Assembly: GCA_021401465.1 (NCBI GenBank)
Contig: JADDMT010000015.1
Span: forward strand, 62,001-126,000
Direction of reading: 5' to 3'
Length of the DNA stretch: 64,000 nt
Source of the DNA: Teratosphaeria epicoccoides
Taxonomy: Eukaryota > Ascomycota > Dothideomycetes > Mycosphaerellales > Teratosphaeriaceae
Shown here: piece by piece, positions 1-9,687 of the stretch
How positions within the stretch are numbered: the stretch's first letter is position 1
How the letters are laid out: each line of letters begins with the position of its first letter
The notes under the pieces: generated by a model
What the model saw: only the letters and a program-made list of their open reading frames with translations
The model's database searches: none
What the model was told of the DNA's origin: nothing
Position numbers and translations under genes: made by a program

Positions 1-2142
1 CGCGAGGTCAGATTGGAAGATGATAACAAGGGCATACATCTCATGCAATGCTTTCAACCGCAGTTGGCAGCGTTTCAGATGAAATCTATGGAGCAGATGG
101 TGTCGCGAATGAAGCAGACCGAAGAAGATCCATACTTTTGGATAGAAGAAAAGCTGGACGGTGAGCGCATGCAGCTTCACATGGATGAAGATGTCGAAGT
201 ACCTGGAGGCTTTCGCTTTGGGTTTTGGTCTCGCAAAGCCAAAGACTACACCTACCTTTATGGCAACGGCTTCAGGGATGACAACGCAGCTCTAACGCAG
301 CACCTGCGTGATGCCTTTGATGACCGTGTTCGGAACATTATCCTTGACGGTGAGATGATTACCTGGGATATGGACACTGATGCAGTTGTCCTTTTCGGCA
401 CACTCAAGACAGCAGCTCTAGCAGAGCAGAAAGATCCCTATCGCGGTACTGGCCAGCGACCGGTGTTCAAGGTCTTCGATTGCCTGTATCTGAACGGCGT
501 CGATCTAATCCGATACAATCTTCGCAAACGGCGGGAGGCTCTGCGAAAGAGTGTCAAGCCAGTCGCCCGCAGACTGGAAGTCCACGAATACAAGGAAGCC
601 AAGAACGCCTCCGAGGTCGAGACTATGCTTCGCCAGGTCATTGCTACGGGAGGCGAGGGTCTTGTATTGAAGAATCCACGGTCAGAGTATCGTCTTAATG
701 AACGCAATGATGACTGGGTCAAAGTGAAGCCGGAGTACATGACAGAGTTCGGCGAAGCTCTCGACTGCATTGTTGTCGGAGGCTATTACGGGTCCGGTAA
801 GCGTGGTGGAGGCCTCAGTAGTTTCCTTTGCGGCCTGAGACTCGAGGACCACGTTATCAAAGAGGGTAAGTTCAATCCGCAAAAATGCTACAGCTTCTTC
901 AAAGTTGGCGGTGGGTTTACTGCCGCGGACTATGCCGAGATACGCCACCGTACTGAAGGTAAATGGATGGACTGGGACCCAAAAGCCGCCAGCGACTACA
1001 TACATCTTGCTGGTTGGGCGTCAAACAAAGCGTTTGAGAAACCTGACGTGTGGATTAAGCCTGAGGATTCTGTGGTCGTCTCAGTCAAGGCCGCCTCGGT
1101 GACAGAGACAACCCAGTTCAGCTTCCCGAAGACGCTACGCTTTCCCAGATTCAAGAAGCTCAGAACAGACAAGGACTGGAAAAGTGCGCTGAGCACAGAT
1201 GAATTCAAGGACCTCGAGATGCGGGCTAAAGAAGAGAAAGAAGAGAAGCAATTCAAGATCGATGATGCGAGACGCAAGCGCAACAGCAAAAGGCGCAAGC
1301 GTGAGGTGGTGATACAAGGTCAAGAAGAGCAAGTCACTGCGCCGTACGCCGGTCCTGTCACAAAGGTCTTCGAGGGTCTCAGCTTCCTTGTCATGACAGA
1401 AGCGCAGAAGCCTCTCAAGAAGTCCAAGGCAGACATTGAACAACTCATCAAAGCAAACGGCGGAAATGTCGTAGCATCAGCCAAAGATCCAGACGCCATC
1501 ATCATCGCCGATCGTAGACTGGTCCCTGTGGCTTCGTTGGAGAAGAAAGGTGAACGCAACATCATCCGCCCATGTTGGCTTTACGACTGCGTCGAGCAGA
1601 GCGAGCTGGAATTTGGCCGATCGAGCATGTTGTTGCCTCTTGAGCCACGGCATTTGTATTTCACGACTGCTGCGGATCACGGAAAGTATGACGATAATGT
1701 AGATGAGTATGGTGACAGCTATGCGAGAAATGTTTCCGCAGATGAATTGATGAAGTTGTTTGAAAACATCGCTGCGAAGGTTGAGGGTCTGGATGATCCG
1801 CAAGAGCTTCTGGACCAGGTGCAGAACGAACATGGTCATGATATGAAGGAGCTACCGGGGTTTTTGTTCCATGGGATGAAGATTTATCTGGAGGGCGGCG
1901 AAAGTGGGACCGATCTTCGGCGGTTGGTTGAATTCGGTTGTGGTCAAATCGCTGTCAAGCTTGAAGATGAGGAGATTACGCATGTGGCGGTACGTGGTGA
2001 GCGTGGCGGAGAGCTAGCTGGGATGAGGAAGACTCTGTCCAACAGGCGACGACAGCCGAGAATTGTGTCGGCGGACTGGGTGCTGGATAGCTGGAAGGAA
2101 GGAACGCTGCTTGACGAAGAGAGGTATGCTGTGACCTCATGA
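1..2142 (+). CDS. LIG4: DNA ligase IV, C-terminal part (5' end outside window)
   Basis: ATP-dependent DNA ligase of non-homologous end joining, acting in the nucleus with an XRCC4/Lif1-type partner. The frame is open from base 1 to the stop at 2140-2142, giving 713 residues; family members are usually near 950-1,000, so roughly 250-290 N-terminal residues (most of the DNA-binding domain) lie off the left edge. The adenylation motif KLDGER, with the nucleotidyl-accepting lysine codon at 151-153, is intact, followed by the motif DGEMITWD and the later motif VKVKPEY. Two BRCT-type domains occupy about residues 450-545 and 620-713, the second ending in a WVLDSW motif, which is the ligase IV arrangement rather than ligase I or III. 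No intron is seen in this part. It converges on the RLP24 gene across a 930-bp gap. Identification is firm; the first ATG-like codon near base 13 is not the true start. Confidence 0.93.
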   Translation, partial: REVRLEDDNKGIHLMQCFQPQLAAFQMKSMEQMVSRMKQTEEDPYFWIEEKLDGERMQLHMDEDVEVPGGFRFGFWSRKAKDYTYLYGNGFRDDNAALTQHLRDAFDDRVRNIILDGEMITWDMDTDAVVLFGTLKTAALAEQKDPYRGTGQRPVFKVFDCLYLNGVDLIRYNLRKRREALRKSVKPVARRLEVHEYKEAKNASEVETMLRQVIATGGEGLVLKNPRSEYRLNERNDDWVKVKPEYMTEFGEALDCIVVGGYYGSGKRGGGLSSFLCGLRLEDHVIKEGKFNPQKCYSFFKVGGGFTAADYAEIRHRTEGKWMDWDPKAASDYIHLAGWASNKAFEKPDVWIKPEDSVVVSVKAASVTETTQFSFPKTLRFPRFKKLRTDKDWKSALSTDEFKDLEMRAKEEKEEKQFKIDDARRKRNSKRRKREVVIQGQEEQVTAPYAGPVTKVFEGLSFLVMTEAQKPLKKSKADIEQLIKANGGNVVASAKDPDAIIIADRRLVPVASLEKKGERNIIRPCWLYDCVEQSELEFGRSSMLLPLEPRHLYFTTAADHGKYDDNVDEYGDSYARNVSADELMKLFENIAAKVEGLDDPQELLDQVQNEHGHDMKELPGFLFHGMKIYLEGGESGTDLRRLVEFGCGQIAVKLEDEEITHVAVRGERGGELAGMRKTLSNRRRQPRIVSADWVLDSWKEGTLLDEERYAVTS

Positions 2143-3072
2143 GACTTAAGATCTCCAATTTACATCTTTCCCAGCCCTACGAAGGTATGTCCTAATCTGT
2201 TCGTCAGACAACCGCGCGGAAGGACCGTGCTAGCACAAGGGAGGGAGGGAGCAAGGGAGGCACGGCTAGCACGGGACTGTGTGGTCGTCTTGGCGGACGA
2301 GCGCTAGCGTGGACCAGAAAGCCGCGAATCGAAGGCGGGCGGGGCGTCGTCGATCTCCCTCTCATGCATGTGCCGACACGCACGCTACGATATCATTTGT
2401 GGGAGGAGCAGAAGAAGGCTGCCGCTCGACACGCCAAGTGCTCGGGCGAACATGCCAAGCCGCGCTTTCCGCTCGAGATTACGAAAAAGGAAGTGCTGCT
2501 CGCGCACTCATGACAGTGTCACTACCTTGACTCTAATCATCTGCTGGCCTTGGTGTCACGTTGCTGTTTTGCTGACTTTTTCTAGGCTAAAAATATGCAT
2601 TCTCCTAACATTGATACACAGGTAACGTCGAGTAGTCGAGCGTGCAATTGATTTAGATGCTGTTGGGTCGGCAATCTGCAATCCTTTGAAACCGGTTGAG
2701 GCAGCCGTGACACAGCATGCCTTCTGTGACTGCCGGAGCAGTGCTCGCGCAATGGGAATGGCACTGATCATGCCATCAAATTCTTGGCAGGAGAGCACCT
2801 GGTGACTTGTGACTGCGGGTATGAAAGGAGCATGCTTGACTGCTTGCAGACGGCTGTGTCCTGGTCGCGCCTTTGATGGCAGACGCGGGAGCTGACGAAT
2901 AGCATTGCTTACTGATTGTCGCTGTTTGCCGGTCGTCCGTACAGTCAACGTCAGTCCTGCATCCAAACACACCGCCCCTTTTGGCCGAGATCTCAGCCAT
3001 TTCCCACAATCCGACGCCATATTCGCAATGGCCGAATGCATCCCTGGGTATCGTGCAACTCCACCAACCTCT
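2143..3072. other. Convergent intergenic region, LIG4 / RLP24
   Basis: Both flanking genes end here. Open frames are short and of poor coding character. The only structures noted are a G-rich run at 2239-2257 and a direct repeat GCTAGCAC at 2229-2236 and 2264-2271 that flanks it. Confidence 0.6.
2239..2257 (+). other. G-quadruplex-type motif
   Basis: Four GGG runs at 2239-2241, 2243-2245, 2247-2249 and 2255-2257 with loops of 1, 1 and 5 bases fit the canonical G3N1-7 pattern. It lies about 100 bp after the LIG4 stop on the coding strand and so might sit in the LIG4 3' untranslated region or terminator. Folding is inferred from pattern only. Confidence 0.5.
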
Positions 3073-3738
3073 TCACTCATCCACTTCCATCTCCTCAACC
3101 CCCCTACCCCTCACCAACTTCATCTTCCTCTTCGCCTTCCTCTCCATCTTCTCCACCCTCGCCTTCTCCGCCTCAATCTCCTCCTGATCCACCTCAACCT
3201 CCTCACCCTCCACCTCCATATCCTCCGCCACCTTGTCCTGGTCCAGCGTCTCCTCGACCTGATCTCGGTACTGCGGCGGCAAAAGATGCTGATTCTCCGC
3301 CACCAGCTTGCGGTCAGCCTCTAGTTGCTTGGCCTTGTTGCCCTTCATCCTGTTCTTGTAGAATTGCCTCTCTCTCCTCGCCCGGATCTCAGATACGCGC
3401 TGCATTGCTTGCAGGGTCGTGGCGACCAGCTCGCGGTTGTAGCGGACGGGAATGTTGCGGCGCTGCGCGAACTGTAGCGTGCTGTCGACTGTCATTTCTT
3501 TGCCGTGCGCGCGGCGGAAGGACTTGGTCCAGGCGAGCTTTCGTGGGTTGCGCTTCATTTTGAACTGGCACAGGATATCAGTATGCGAATCCATAACCAG
3601 GATACGACGGTCCAGACGTACATTTTTATGGCATTTTGAGCGGCAAAAGCGAAACTGCTTCGCGTCGTTGCGCACGAACGTGATGCCCTTGGACGGGTAA
3701 CACGGTTGCGAGCAGAAGTAGCACGTCTCAATCCTCAT
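3073..3738 (-). CDS. RLP24: Ribosome biogenesis protein RLP24 (L24e-like)
   Basis: Pre-60S assembly factor that occupies the eL24 site in the nucleolus and is exchanged for eL24 in the cytoplasm by the AAA-ATPase Drg1/Afg2. The N-terminal TRASH/L24e zinc motif (CYFC, then FCRSKC) is followed by the conserved KMKRNPRKL and AQRRNIPVRYNRELVATTL blocks and a charged, acidic-then-basic C-terminal tail. CDS is complement(join(3073..3564,3622..3738)), 202 residues, matching the family length of about 200. The piece 3565-3621 begins GTACGT, contains TACTGAT and ends CAG on the minus strand; it is a 57-nt intron that keeps frame and has no stop, so a naive translation reads through it and yields 221 residues. 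Removing it restores the usual junction CHKN-FKMKRN. Start ATG at 3738 matches the family start MRIETC. Confidence 0.93.
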   Translation of the reverse strand: MRIETCYFCSQPCYPSKGITFVRNDAKQFRFCRSKCHKNVRLDRRILVMDSHTDILCQFKMKRNPRKLAWTKSFRRAHGKEMTVDSTLQFAQRRNIPVRYNRELVATTLQAMQRVSEIRARRERQFYKNRMKGNKAKQLEADRKLVAENQHLLPPQYRDQVEETLDQDKVAEDMEVEGEEVEVDQEEIEAEKARVEKMERKAKRKMKLVRGRGVEEMEVDE

Positions 3739-4101
3739 CTTGCCGCCTCCGCTTGCCTCCTGTACACCGAGTGTAGTCTTTGAAAAAGATTTCTGAAAAT
3801 CTCATGCCGGAACGAGGCGCTCGGCTAGCCCCGGGCAGACCCGGACCCCCATATCAGTTGCTCCGAAGCCGACGGGAGGACCATTCGCTCTCAGATCACT
3901 CACATGAATTATCGAATGTTGATTTCAGTCTACGATGCGACATCGATTGACTGTTTGACGCTGATCAGACGGACACTGCTAATTTCAACTCATTCGCTCA
4001 TCCGACCGCATCTCAGATACATGGAGGATAGAAGGCTTTTATATTTCTAAAACATCGATCAAGTCAATCTTCACGAAAGACTCTATCAATACATACAGAA
4101 A
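3739..4101. promoter_or_regulatory. Divergent promoter region, RLP24 / NmrA-like gene
   Basis: The 363 bp separate two divergent start codons and must hold both promoters. An AT-rich TTTATATT stretch about 65 bp before the NmrA-like ATG could serve as its TATA element. No other site is clear. Confidence 0.5.
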
Positions 4102-5134
4102 ATGTCCCACAACCATATCAAGAATATCGCTCTTGTCGGCGCCAGCGGCAACGTCGGCTCCTCCACACTCAAGCACCTCCTCGCCACCAAGCAATTCTAC
4201 ATCACCATCGTCTCTCGACCAGACAGCAAAGCCAGCTTTCCTTCAGACCAGTCTGTCACAGTCAAGAAAGGCGCCTATGACGACGTAGACTTTCTAACCA
4301 AAGCCTTCGAGGGCCAGGATGCTGCCATTTTCGCACTGAGCTTCATGGCTACCAATGACCAGTCCAAACTGATTGAAGCTGCTGCCAAAGCTGGTGTCAG
4401 ATGGATTTTGCCGAACGAGTATGCTGGTGATGGGAAGAATGAGGCTATGGTGCAATCCGTTCCGCTTTTCTACCCGAAACTTGCTGCTCGGAAGCAGATT
4501 GAGGAGTTGAGCAAGACGCATGAAGGCTTAAAGTGGATTGGGATTAGTACTGGGCCGTGGACTGAGTTCGTAAGTTATTGCAGTACAAGTCCAAATGGAT
4601 AATCGGAGCTGACTCTGCTCACAGTCACTGCAAAGAGGCTTGTTCGGCGTGAACATAGCGGAAAAGACCGCCACGATCTACCCCGACAGTGGCCCATTCA
4701 ACACCTCCACACTGGAGCAGGTCGGCCTGGGCATTAGCAAGCTCCTAAGTCTTCCAGTCTCAGACTCCGCCAACCCCCGCGCATCACTCAAGCACTACGC
4801 CAACAACTTCGTCTACGTTTCCTCCTTCTCCGTGACGCAACAGCAGCTCTTCGATTCTGTACTCCGTGCGACTGGTGCCGATGTGGCAGACTGGAAGGTT
4901 GATAGAGCGTCGACAATCCAGGCGTCGATCGAGAGCAATAGGGGGAAAATGGCAAAAGGAGATTTCATGGCTGGTGCGGCGCTGACGTATGCCTTCTACA
5001 TGGGTGAAAGCCTCGGTGGCAATGTCGAGGACTACGCGAAGGAGGACCGTCAGGTGCTGGGGTTGAAGTTAGAGAGCTTGGATGATGTTGTAAGGCGGGC
5101 TGTGGAGTTTGGACCCGCGCCACCGCAGTTCTAG
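4102..5134 (+). CDS. NmrA-like / isoflavone-reductase-like NAD(P)-binding protein
   Basis: Atypical short-chain dehydrogenase of the NmrA/isoflavone reductase group, probably cytosolic; some members are reductases, others redox-sensing regulators. CDS is join(4102..4569,4625..5134), 325 residues. The 55-bp intron 4570-4624 starts GTAAGT and ends ACAG and restores the frame TEF-SLQRG. The N-terminal Rossmann fingerprint is clear (ALVGASGNVGSSTLKHLL, G-x-x-G-x-x-G), and the segment WILPNEYAGDG in the middle is typical of the family. The substrate cannot be told. The gene converges on TIM14 downstream. There is no biosynthetic cluster around it that would suggest a pathway. Confidence 0.85.
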
Positions 5135-5430
5135 GTTGCCTATAGCGAATACGATTAGATTCGTTCCTGAGCAGGCTTTCCTATCTTCCCAATGGGGCCA
5201 GCATCCTCAATTCTGCGATCTCGTCTCTGCTCACCGCATTTATCAGGCGCATCTGTTTGGAGACGGTCGTGCATATCTCAGAGCGGTGATTGTTGTTACA
5301 CGCAATGTACAAGCCTGTCCGCGGCCTCAAATGCAGTCAGATCCCTTCCAACGCCTCGCTAAATCCTCTCAAGACCTCGGTTTGCCATGCTTTGCTTTGG
5401 TGACTCTTCATGAAGACCGATCCAGCCTGT

Positions 5431-5875
5431 TCAACTTGCGCCCTTCTCCAAAAACTCCTTCGCCTCATTTATCTTCGTGGCCAAGTAAGGACTCCCTCCT
5501 CGATCGGGATGGTTCAAAAGCATCATCTGCCTGTGCTTCTTCCGGATCATGTCTTTCGTTATGCCTCGTTCTCTATCGCAAATCCACTATCAGCACACAT
5601 CTTCCGAATTACGAATGACTTCGTTCGGACTCACGGAGTCTCCAGTATCAGTGCCGCCTCTCTTCTATTCATCTTCTGCTCAAAACCGCCCTTGTAGAAA
5701 ACTCTTCCCAGCGCCCTTGTACCGCCTCGGTATCTTCGGAGAGCTACTAGACCTGCACGGCCCTGATAATGAGCGTTAGAGGGACGAAAGCGTCCGGCGC
5801 AGTTGATCGAGGATGGAGGCGTACGAAGAATGCGGCTGCTGCTACGCCGACGCCTACGGCTAGGATGGTCGCCAT
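5431..5875 (-). CDS. PAM18: Mitochondrial import motor J-protein TIM14/PAM18
   Basis: J-domain co-chaperone of the presequence translocase-associated motor; it stimulates the ATPase of mitochondrial Hsp70 at the TIM23 channel in the inner membrane. CDS is complement(join(5431..5572,5635..5762,5825..5875)), 106 residues, which is the usual fungal length. Exon 1 encodes the membrane segment (MATILAVGVGVAAAAFF), exon 2 the linker with RYRGG, FYKGGFE and MNRREAALILE, exon 3 the J-domain core with KKHRQMMLLNHPDRGGSP and the C-terminal INEAKEFLEK. The catalytic HPD tripeptide is intact. Both introns are 62 bp: one runs GTACGC to CAG, the other GTGAGT to TAG. Each splice restores the family sequence, so the model is firm although no single open frame shows the gene. 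It is divergent from the MFS transporter. Confidence 0.92.
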
Positions 5876-6220
5876 CTTGATATGGGCAGAATCGCGTGAT
5901 GACTCTTATGAATGTGGTAGTAGTTGCCGTCAAGCAGAGGATGGCGTGGGGACAAAGGAAGATGAGAAGATGCCGTTAGAACTTCGAGTTGGAAGCGTTC
6001 TTCAAACACTTGAGACATCGCCGCACCTTCCTCTTTCGGTCATCGACGAGACCTCTTGCATTGGCCCGCAACTATCGCTCTTTTCAATAATGAGCTAAGT
6101 CTGACCGACTCGACACGCTCATCTTCTTACGTGAGATCGGTATAGTCACCATGTTGAGACGATTAGTCGCTTCAAAAATTTTCTTCTCATCTATTTCTCT
6201 CACTCTGGTCCTCTAAATAC
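5876..6220. promoter_or_regulatory. Divergent promoter region, PAM18 / MFS transporter
   Basis: These 345 bp separate two divergent start codons. Pyrimidine-rich tracts precede the transporter ATG (TTCTCATCTATTTCTCTCAC), as is common near fungal transcription starts. No specific operator is recognised. Confidence 0.45.
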
Positions 6221-7758
6221 ATGGGTAACATGGGAGAAACAGAGCCATTGCTTGGCCCGTCGCCCGCACAAGTCTGCCATCCTCACGAGGTTTGCAGGAG
6301 GAGCGGCACTGATGTCCAGCTTGCACAAGATGATTCTGCAAACCCACGCAGTTGGAGCAAGGCTTACAAACGTGGCGTCATCGCATTGCTAGCCTTTATG
6401 TCCTTTACAGTGTCAGTACTCCAGCTTCCACTGGTTGTTCAGCGAGTGCTCACAGCCATGGTAGCACCTTCACATGCATCTCCGCCGTTCCAGTGGCCCA
6501 CGACATAATCTCGGACGTCACGCCCGGCGGCCATGCCAGCAAGCAAGCCACCGTCCTCCTCGTCACGATCTGGGAACTCGGCGAAGCCGCCGGACCTCTG
6601 CTCATTGCACCCATGTCTGAAGTATACGGGCGATGGCCCGTGTTCAATGTTGCGAACACGATCTTCATCATTGGCATCGCGCTATCAGCACTGAGCGCGA
6701 GACCCGAGTCCCTCATCGTCTCCCGCTTCATAACGGGATGTGCCGTAGCGAGTAACGTGCTGAACCCAGCCGTGGTAGGCGACCTGTTTGAGCCTGAAGA
6801 GCGAGGCTCAGCAATGTCGCTGATCATGCTTGCGCCTCTTCTCGGTGGTGCCGTGGGACCGGCAATTGCAGGTGCTATTGCGGAGACGCTGGGTTGGAGA
6901 CGGATCATGTGGATGGGACTTACGCTCGCCTTGGTGGCTGAGATAATGTTTCTTACATTACTCAGAGAGACGTACAAACCTGTCATTCTCCGACCGAATT
7001 CAAAAGGTCACGCCGAACAAAGAGACTCTGGCCTGCATAAGTCTCTTTTGAAGAAGCAGAAAACTACTCGGACTGAGTCTCTGGTCCTGACGGCAATCGC
7101 CAGGCCAGCTAAGGTCTTCTGGAGCTCCGCGATTCTGCAGGTAATCTCACTCCAGGGCGGCGTGGTCTTTTCGTTCTTCTACGTGATGTCTACTACGTTT
7201 CCGGAGATTCTGGCGAGAGTCTACCACTTCGCTCCCGCGCTTGTGGGGACATCATTCCTCAGCTTCAGCGTCGGATCTTTCATCGGCGTCATCAGCTCCA
7301 ATTTTCTGGTGGATTACATTTACAAGTGCTTGTCTGATAAGCATGCAGCGAAATCCGAAAATCGGCTCCCGCTCGTCATTATCGCAGCATTTACTCTACC
7401 CTTTGTGGTAGCTTTATATGGCTGGACCGCAGATCAGCAGTGGCCTGTAGCACTCCTAATCGCCTCGGTCATCCTGCAAGGGTTTCTTTGTGTTGGCGCC
7501 CTGATTCCGGTTATGGCGTACGTCGTCGATGCCACAGGAGACTACTCTGCTTCCGCGTTGACTGCCGTCATGATCATACGCTGCCTGATGGGCACGTTCC
7601 TGCCACTTGCAGCTGCACCTTTGGTCAATCGGCTAGGCTATGGATTGGGTCTGCTATGCTTGGCAGGGCTTGCTCTGTTATTGGCACCATTTCCTGCGCT
7701 AGTGATGCGGTACGGTGAAAAATGGAGGCAAAGGAGTAGATATACCAGGGATCAATAA
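6221..7758 (+). CDS. MFS transporter, DHA1 drug:H+ antiporter type
   Basis: Plasma-membrane major facilitator of the fungal DHA1 group, which exports drugs, polyamines or toxic metabolites by proton exchange; the substrate is not predictable. CDS is join(6221..6411,6465..7758), 494 residues. The 53-bp intron 6412-6464 starts GTCAGT and ends GTAG; removing it joins FMSFTV to TFTCISAVP, the conserved end of the first membrane helix. A hydrophilic N-terminus carries the NPRSWSKAYKR motif typical of this group, followed by WELGEAAGPLLIAPMSE and YGRWPVFN (the motif A loop). Hydrophobic stretches fit 12 membrane helices with a basic loop near residues 210-235. The ATG at 6221 gives the usual acidic leader; another in-frame ATG lies at 6230. 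It lies in tandem with biotin synthase, 313 bp upstream, but no functional link is evident. Confidence 0.88.
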
Positions 7759-8071
7759 TTGGATTCGATTACGCTCCAAATAGTATTCCGAAGCTCACAC
7801 GCGACCCCTCAAACTTGATCCTGTGATAGCCTACATTTCGATGCACGGTGAGTTTAGGCAATCAAACCAATTGAATGTTGGTGCGTTCACATACACAGTG
7901 TACACATACAGGAAGAGTTCGTATCGACGCGCCCTCGGCTTTGTCAACAATCTCAGCCCCACCCTTGCCATTTCGACAGGGCTCCCTAGGCCGTTGCTGA
8001 CCCCACCACACCACCAATGCTTCTCTTTGACTTCTCTATTGTGAGCTGTCTGGGTACACTCACTCCGCACA
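7759..8071. promoter_or_regulatory. MFS transporter to BIO2 spacer
   Basis: 313 bp between tandem genes holding the transporter 3' end and the BIO2 promoter. I see no distinct element. Confidence 0.4.
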
Positions 8072-9378
8072 ATGGCGCTTTCTTTCGTTTCGAGACGAGC
8101 GACCGCTCGGTCAGTACAAGTCGCCAGTGTACGGTCGTTCAGCACACCCGTCAATGACACCTTCTCACCCATCTCGCCAGCGGCATCCCCTCCTCCACCG
8201 CCAGAAGCAAGCACGGTGTTGCAGAATGCTGTGAATGCCAGGGCACCGAGATACGACTGGACTCGGGATGAGATTCGGGAGATATACAACACGCCGCTCA
8301 TGGAGCTGGCATTCCAATCTGTAGGTTCTTGAAGCAACATGTCAACCCCGGCCGCCCATTGCGCAGCTGCTGAGGGAGTCACATACAGGGAACCCTCCAT
8401 CGGAGATTTCATCGACCGTCCGCTGTTCAGATGTGTACTCTGATGAACATCAAGACCGGTGGTTGCAGCGAAGACTGCTCGTATTGCTCGCAGTCGTCTC
8501 GCCATAACACTGGCCTGAAAGCCACTAAGATGTCGTCGGTGGAATCAGTGCTAGAGGCAGCCCGGATAGCGAAGAGTAACGGCAGCACTCGGTTTTGCAT
8601 GGGCGCTGCATGGAGAGATATGCGCGGTCGCAAGACGAGCCTGAAGAATGTCAAAGCTATGGTTGAGGGTATACGGTCAATGGACATGGAGGTCTGTGTG
8701 ACTCTGGGTATGATTGATGAAAAGCAGGCTGAGGAGCTTGCTGGGGCTGGATTGACAGCATACAATCACAATGTGGACACGAGCCGAGAGCACTATCCGT
8801 CAATCATCACAACGAGAACGTACGACGAGCGCTTGAAGACTCTGGAGCATGTTCGCGATGCTGGCATCAACGTCTGTTCCGGAGGCATCCTCGGTCTAGG
8901 CGAGAAGCCCGAAGATCATGTTGGACTCATTCACACGGTTTCCACACTGCCACACCATCCCGAGTCTTTCCCAGTCAACGCACTGGTGCCGATCAAGGGT
9001 ACACCTCTAGGCGACAAGTTACCGGCTGGTAAACGCCCGATATCATTTGATGCCATGCTGCGAACCATCGCCACAGCTCGTCTTACCATGCCCGCCACCA
9101 TCATTCGAATTGCTGCCGGTCGGACCACGATGAGCGAGGCCGAACAGATCTTGTGCTTCTCTGCTGGTGCTAATGCTGTGTTCACTGGCGAGAAGATGTT
9201 GACCACCGAGGCTGTGGGCTGGAGTGAGGATAAGGCGATGTTCGAGAGGTACGGCCTGGTGCCAATGAAAAGCTTTGAGCGTGGCGGACTGAGAGAGACC
9301 AAATGGTCTGCTGTGAAAGGTACAGTGAATGCTGAGGCAATGAGCAGTCCACAGCCGAGCGTCGCTTCAAGTGCTTAG
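8072..9378 (+). CDS. BIO2: Biotin synthase
   Basis: Radical SAM enzyme that inserts sulfur into dethiobiotin, the last step of biotin synthesis, in mitochondria. CDS is join(8072..8320,8389..9378), 412 residues. The 68-bp intron 8321-8388 (GTAGGT to ACAG) joins MELAFQS to GTLHRRFHRPSAVQMCTLM. The 4Fe-4S motif C-x3-C-x2-C is intact in GGCSEDCSYCSQSS, and later blocks (YNHNVDTSREHY, CSGGILGLGE, NALVPIKGTPL, FCMGAAWR) are canonical, including the conserved arginine of the 2Fe-2S site in the ATIIRIAAGR block. The N-terminus is rich in Arg, Ser and Ala with no acidic residues until about residue 28, a good mitochondrial presequence. The presence of a complete enzyme suggests at least partial biotin prototrophy; BIO3/BIO4-type genes are not in the window. 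Confidence 0.96.
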
Positions 9379-9687
9379 AAGGATAGAATGTTGATGTTGT
9401 GTGTATCGGAATCCTGACAAGGCATTTCACTCACATCTTTACCGTTCGACACAAAATGCGGATTGATAGCTTCAGCGTCTTCTCCTGCTGGTCCACACTT
9501 GATTCAAGCGCCATAATCGCGAACGCATGGCACTATACAATAAAGACATCCCATGGTCTGCATGTGACATTCTGGTGCCCTCGGCGATCCGGCGGCGTAA
9601 AAGCCGACGTCCCTTCTCTATCACCTGAATTTCCAAAATATATTCATGTGAATCTTCATGAATTGATCCACATCACAATATAGAGGC
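9379..9687. other. BIO2 to TBC-gene spacer
   Basis: 309 bp between tandem genes. It contains a possible poly(A) signal for BIO2 at 9539-9544 and presumably the promoter of the TBC gene. Confidence 0.4.
9539..9544 (+). terminator. Possible poly(A) signal of BIO2
   Basis: AATAAA hexamer 161 bp after the BIO2 stop. Fungal polyadenylation signals are loose, so this is only suggestive. Confidence 0.35.

Noticed and set aside
7831..8505. 224-residue minus-strand frame
   Set aside because: Opposite the start and first intron of biotin synthase; no domain.
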